Shown here one piece after another: positions 23,140-26,348 of a DNA stretch of 26,348 bases. The notes beneath the pieces were generated by a model. That model did not search any database, had not been told where the DNA came from, and worked only from the letters and a program-made list of their open reading frames with translations. The stretch comes from REBR01 sp033721915. GTDB lineage: Bacteria > Pseudomonadota > Gammaproteobacteria > Pseudomonadales > Oleiphilaceae. Each line of letters opens with the position of its first letter. The stretch's first letter is position 1. The position numbers and the translations under genes are program-made. Location of the stretch: positions 1 through 26,348 of the forward strand of contig JAWWAC010000041.1 in NCBI GenBank assembly GCA_033721915.1, in the 5' to 3' direction.

Positions 23140-24612
23140 ATGGCGAACAGCAATAAGCCTGAAGATCTGATCAGGAACGAGTACGAGCACGGCTTTGTAA
23201 CGGACATCGAGGCGGACACATTCGAGCCCGGTCTGGACGAGGAGGTGATCACTCGCCTGTCCCAGATCAAGGGGGAGCCGGACTGGATGCTGGAATGGCG
23301 CCTGCAGGCCTATCGCAAGTTTCTCACCATGACAGAGCCGGACTGGGCCAATGTCAGCTTTCCGCCCATCGACCTGAACAGTATCTCCTACTATTCAGCG
23401 CCGAAGAAGGACAGCGACAAGCCCCAGAGCCTGGACGAGGTGGATCCGGAGCTGTTGCGCACCTACGAGAAGCTGGGCATCCCACTGCACGAGCGGGAAG
23501 CACTGGCCGGTGTGGCCGGCGCCACACCCAACCCGAATGTGGCGGTGGACGCGGTGTTCGACTCGGTGTCCGTGGCCACCACCTTCAAGGAAAAGCTCAA
23601 CGACGCCGGCGTCATCTTCTGCCCCATTTCCGAGGCGGTGCACAAGCATCCGGAGCTGGTGAAGAAATACCTGGGCACCGTGGTGCCACAGGGTGACAAC
23701 TACTTTGCGGCACTGAATTCCGCGGTCTTCAGTGACGGCTCCTTTGTATACATCCCCAAGGGGGTGCGCTGCCCGCTGGAGCTGTCTACCTATTTCCGTA
23801 TCAACGCCGCCAACACCGGCCAGTTCGAGCGCACGCTGATCATCGCCGATGACGCCAGCCACGTGAGCTACCTGGAGGGCTGTACCGCCCCCATGCGTGA
23901 CGAGAACCAGCTGCACGCGGCGGTGGTGGAGCTGGTGGCACTGGACGACGCGGAGATCAAGTACTCCACGGTGCAGAACTGGTATCCCGGCGACAAGAAC
24001 GGCAAGGGTGGCATCTACAACTTTGTCACCAAGCGTGGCAAGTGCGAGGGCAGAAACTCCAAGATCTCCTGGACCCAGGTGGAGACCGGCTCCGCCGTCA
24101 CCTGGAAGTACCCCAGCTGTGTCCTCAAGGGGGACAACAGTGTTGGCGAGTTCTACTCAGTGGCACTGACCAACAACTACCAGCAGGCGGATACCGGAAC
24201 CAAGATGATCCACATGGGCAGGAACACCCGCTCCACCATCATCGCCAAGGGCATTTCCGCCGGCCGCAGCAACCAGAGCTATCGCGGCCTGGTGCGATTC
24301 GGCCCGGGTGCCCAGGGGGCGCGGAACTTCACCCAGTGTGACTCGCTGCTGATCGGGGACCAGTGTGGCGCCCACACCTTCCCCTACATCGAAAGCAAGA
24401 ACCAGAGCGCCACCCTCGAGCACGAGGCCACCACCTCCAAGGTGAGCGACGAGCAGATGCTGCTGTGTCGCCAGCGGGGCATTGATCCGGAACAGGCGGT
24501 CTCCATGATCGTCAACGGCTTCTGCAAGGAAGTGTTCAAGGAGCTGCCCATGGAGTTTGCGGTGGAAGCCGGCAAGCTGCTGGAAGTCAGCCTCGAAGGC
24601 GCGGTGGGCTGA
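23140..24612 (+). CDS. sufB: Fe-S cluster assembly scaffold protein SufB
   Basis: SufB, with SufC and SufD, forms the SufBC2D complex on which Fe-S clusters are built under iron limitation or oxidative stress. The 490-residue length is typical. Visible family segments are NSAVFSDGSFVYIPKGVRCPLELSTYFRIN (193-222), LEGCTAPMRDENQLHAAVVEL (245-265), NFTQCDSLLIGDQCGAHTFPYIES (396-419), EHEATTSK (427-434) and the C-terminal MIVNGFCKEVFKELPMEFAVEA. C400, counted from the C terminus, is the likely equivalent of the essential Cys405 of E. coli; C409 is nearby. ATG 23140 has CGGAG 6 bases upstream. It is first in a sufBCD order under the IscR-type promoter; sufA, sufS and sufE would be expected elsewhere or downstream. 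Confidence 0.97.
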   Translation: MANSNKPEDLIRNEYEHGFVTDIEADTFEPGLDEEVITRLSQIKGEPDWMLEWRLQAYRKFLTMTEPDWANVSFPPIDLNSISYYSAPKKDSDKPQSLDEVDPELLRTYEKLGIPLHEREALAGVAGATPNPNVAVDAVFDSVSVATTFKEKLNDAGVIFCPISEAVHKHPELVKKYLGTVVPQGDNYFAALNSAVFSDGSFVYIPKGVRCPLELSTYFRINAANTGQFERTLIIADDASHVSYLEGCTAPMRDENQLHAAVVELVALDDAEIKYSTVQNWYPGDKNGKGGIYNFVTKRGKCEGRNSKISWTQVETGSAVTWKYPSCVLKGDNSVGEFYSVALTNNYQQADTGTKMIHMGRNTRSTIIAKGISAGRSNQSYRGLVRFGPGAQGARNFTQCDSLLIGDQCGAHTFPYIESKNQSATLEHEATTSKVSDEQMLLCRQRGIDPEQAVSMIVNGFCKEVFKELPMEFAVEAGKLLEVSLEGAVG

Positions 24613-24677
24613 TCCCCGCGCCAGTCCCATCGCCCCGAATTTTGACGATTTAATTGACCGTATCAGGTGACATCACA

Positions 24678-25445
24678 ATGACAGCATTGCTCAGCATCCG
24701 GAATCTCCACGCCACCGTGGAAGGCACCCCCATACTCAATGGCATCGACCTGGACGTGAACCCCGGTGAAGTCCACGCCATCATGGGCCCCAACGGCTCC
24801 GGCAAAAGCACACTGGCACAGGTGCTGGCCGGCCACGATGCCTATGAGGTGACCCAGGGGGAGATCCTCTTCAACGGCGAGAACCTGCTGGAGATGGAAG
24901 TGGAAGAGCGGGCCTGGGCCGGTCTCTTCCTGGCGTTCCAGTATCCGGTGGAGATTCCCGGCGTCAGCAATATCCAGTTTCTCAAGACCGCGGTGAACAA
25001 CCAGCGCAAGGCCCGTGGCGAGAGCGAACTGGACGCCGTGTCCTTTATGAAAATGGCCAAGGAGTGCGCCAAACAGGTGGACCTGAGCCCTGACTTTCTC
25101 AAGCGCGGCGTGAACGAGGGCTTCTCCGGCGGCGAGAAAAAGCGCAACGAGCTGATGCAGATGCTGTTGCTCAAGCCCCGCCTGGGGGTACTGGACGAGA
25201 CCGACTCGGGGCTTGACATCGACGCCCTGAAAGTGGTGGCGGACGGCGTCAACAGCCTGCGGGCGGAGAACCGCTCCTTTATCGTGGTCACCCACTACCA
25301 GCGCCTGCTCAACCACATCGTGCCGGATGTGGTGCATGTGCTCAGTGGCGGCAAGATCGTCAAGACCGGTGACAAGTCACTGGCGCTGCAGCTGGAAGAA
25401 TACGGCTATGGCGAATTTGGCATCGACGAACAAGCGGCCGGCTAA
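24678..25445 (+). CDS. sufC: Fe-S cluster assembly ATPase SufC
   Basis: SufC is the ABC-type ATPase of the SufBC2D scaffold; it is cytosolic and not a transporter. The 255-residue protein has Walker A GPNGSGKST (37-45), the Q-loop FQYP (87-90), the signature FSGGEKKRNE (149-158), Walker B VLDETDSGLD (171-180) and the switch His206 in VVTHYQRLL. The frame is open from TTG 24654, but homology begins at MTALLSIRNL, so I chose ATG 24678; AGGTGA about 10 bases upstream is a moderate ribosome-binding site. It lies 65 bases after sufB and 15 before sufD. Confidence 0.97.
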   Translation: MTALLSIRNLHATVEGTPILNGIDLDVNPGEVHAIMGPNGSGKSTLAQVLAGHDAYEVTQGEILFNGENLLEMEVEERAWAGLFLAFQYPVEIPGVSNIQFLKTAVNNQRKARGESELDAVSFMKMAKECAKQVDLSPDFLKRGVNEGFSGGEKKRNELMQMLLLKPRLGVLDETDSGLDIDALKVVADGVNSLRAENRSFIVVTHYQRLLNHIVPDVVHVLSGGKIVKTGDKSLALQLEEYGYGEFGIDEQAAG

Positions 25446-25460
25446 AGGAGTCCCTGCACC

Positions 25461-26348
25461 ATGACGGCAGTCCAACAGAAAAAACTTCCGCAATTACCCG
25501 AGAGCTTTACCGCCGCCGGCGGCGAGCAGCTGCCGGCACCCCTGCGCTCACTGCGGGAGGCCCGCAGCAAGGTGCTTTCGGGCATGACACTGCCCCACCG
25601 CAAGGTGGAGAACTGGAAGTATTCCGCACGCTACCTGAAGCTGGACGAGTCACTGGCACCCCTGGCCCGGGATGGCAGCGAGACGGTGCCGGAACCGGCC
25701 ATGGACGGTTACCGGGTGGTGATCCGCAATGGCCGTGTGGACAGCGCACTGAGCCAGCTGCCGGCACAGGAAGGGGTGGAGATCACCCCCTTTGCCGATC
25801 TGGACGAGGTCACCGCACAGGCGGTGGCACGGCGACTGGACAACACACTGGACCCGGACAGCACCCAGCTGGCGGCACTGAACAGCGCCCGCTTCGAGGA
25901 CGGACTCTTTATCCGTCTGGCCAGCGGCGCGAAACTGGACAAGCCACTGACCGTGCAGTGTGTGACCGACGCCGGTGAAAGCGGCTCCGCCTACCCGCGC
26001 ATCGCCATCGATGCCGGCAGCGACAGCGCCATCACGCTGGTGGAGGAGCATCTGGCACTGGGTGAGTCACCGGTGCTGGTCAGTTCAGTCACGGAAATGA
26101 ACCTGGACCCACGGGCCAGGGTCACCTATGTGCGCCTGTCACTGGAGCACGAGTGCGTGCGCCATATCGGCGCCACCGGCGCCCGCCTGCGGGCCGGTGC
26201 CGAGCTGGACTGCCACGCCATCGGCTTTGGCGGCGCATTGCGCCGCCACGACCGGCAGGTGCGCCGGGAGGAGCCGGAGGCCGTTTCCCGGCTCAAAGGC
26301 ATAACACTGACCCAGGGCCGCCAGCACTACCACAACCCCACCGGCATC
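25461..26348 (+). CDS. sufD: Fe-S cluster assembly protein SufD, N-terminal part (3' truncated by window edge)
   Basis: SufD is the SufB-related partner in the SufBC2D scaffold and is needed for iron entry. The 296 residues seen run open to the window end, leaving perhaps 130-150 missing. The start MTAVQQKKLPQLPESF follows AAAGGAG (25444-25450) by 10 bases. Visible are the VLSGMTLPHRKVENWKYSARYL segment typical of SufD N termini, AALNSARFEDGLFIRLASGAKLDKPL and the beta-helix core that begins about residue 150. The last residues, TLTQGRQHYHNPTGI, lie in the region leading to the conserved histidine cluster; the family's catalytic histidine (His360 in E. coli) is beyond the window. Confidence 0.95.
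   Translation, partial: MTAVQQKKLPQLPESFTAAGGEQLPAPLRSLREARSKVLSGMTLPHRKVENWKYSARYLKLDESLAPLARDGSETVPEPAMDGYRVVIRNGRVDSALSQLPAQEGVEITPFADLDEVTAQAVARRLDNTLDPDSTQLAALNSARFEDGLFIRLASGAKLDKPLTVQCVTDAGESGSAYPRIAIDAGSDSAITLVEEHLALGESPVLVSSVTEMNLDPRARVTYVRLSLEHECVRHIGATGARLRAGAELDCHAIGFGGALRRHDRQVRREEPEAVSRLKGITLTQGRQHYHNPTGI

Noticed and set aside
24654..24677. TTG 24654 as the sufC start
   Set aside because: Eight extra residues without homology and no Shine-Dalgarno; SufC alignment begins at ATG 24678.

Overview
The window is GC-rich, gene-dense chromosomal DNA from a gammaproteobacterium. The protein set fits an aerobic marine or halophilic lineage (Alcanivorax/Marinobacter/Halomonas-like), but I cannot fix the genus. 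Supporting points are an E. coli-type PrkA-YeaH-SpoVR cluster, an AlkK-type acyl-CoA ligase, a FabR-like TetR regulator and a SufBCD operon with an IscR-type operator. I see no transposase, integrase, phage gene, rRNA, tRNA or CRISPR array.

Layout. 1-1052: 3' part of ilvD. 1053-1516: a 464-base gap holding a potential four-way-junction RNA (1337-1425) just upstream of prkA. 1517-6381: prkA, yeaH and spoVR on the + strand, closed by a bidirectional terminator (6425-6454). 6476-9011 (- strand): a small outer-membrane barrel, an unrecognised 346-aa protein and a FabR-like repressor. 9147-10694 (+): an iron-sulfur (FeS-BCP) photolyase. 10786-11349 (+): a second outer-membrane barrel with a near-consensus promoter. 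11554-13197 (+): an AlkK-like acyl-CoA ligase, convergent with a PhaC-like alpha/beta hydrolase that carries serine where synthases have cysteine (13250-14410, -). 14637-15815 (+): a CynX/NimT-like MFS transporter.

15799-19872 (-): a three-gene signalling operon: a soluble hybrid histidine kinase (GAF-PAS-HisKA-HATPase-REC), a single-domain response regulator, and an Hpt-REC-REC-GGDEF diguanylate cyclase starting at TTG. 20095-21031 (-): two small exported proteins of unknown function, one with its ribosome-binding site inside a strong hairpin. 21167-22869 (-): a DUF2256 zinc-ribbon protein of 59 aa, overlapping by 7 bases a second photolyase/cryptochrome that ends in a beta-clamp-type QLSLF peptide. 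23140-26348 (+): sufB, sufC and the 5' part of sufD, preceded by a sigma70 promoter overlapped by a close match to an IscR type 1 operator.

Themes are stress and stationary-phase physiology (PrkA/YeaH/SpoVR, Suf), light-dependent DNA repair (two different photolyase families), lipid metabolism (acyl-CoA ligase, PhaC-like hydrolase, FabR-like regulator) and c-di-GMP signalling through a possible phosphorelay. The most interesting undescribed signals are non-coding: the folded element before prkA, the SD-sequestering hairpin before the 107-aa gene, and the IscR-type operator on suf.
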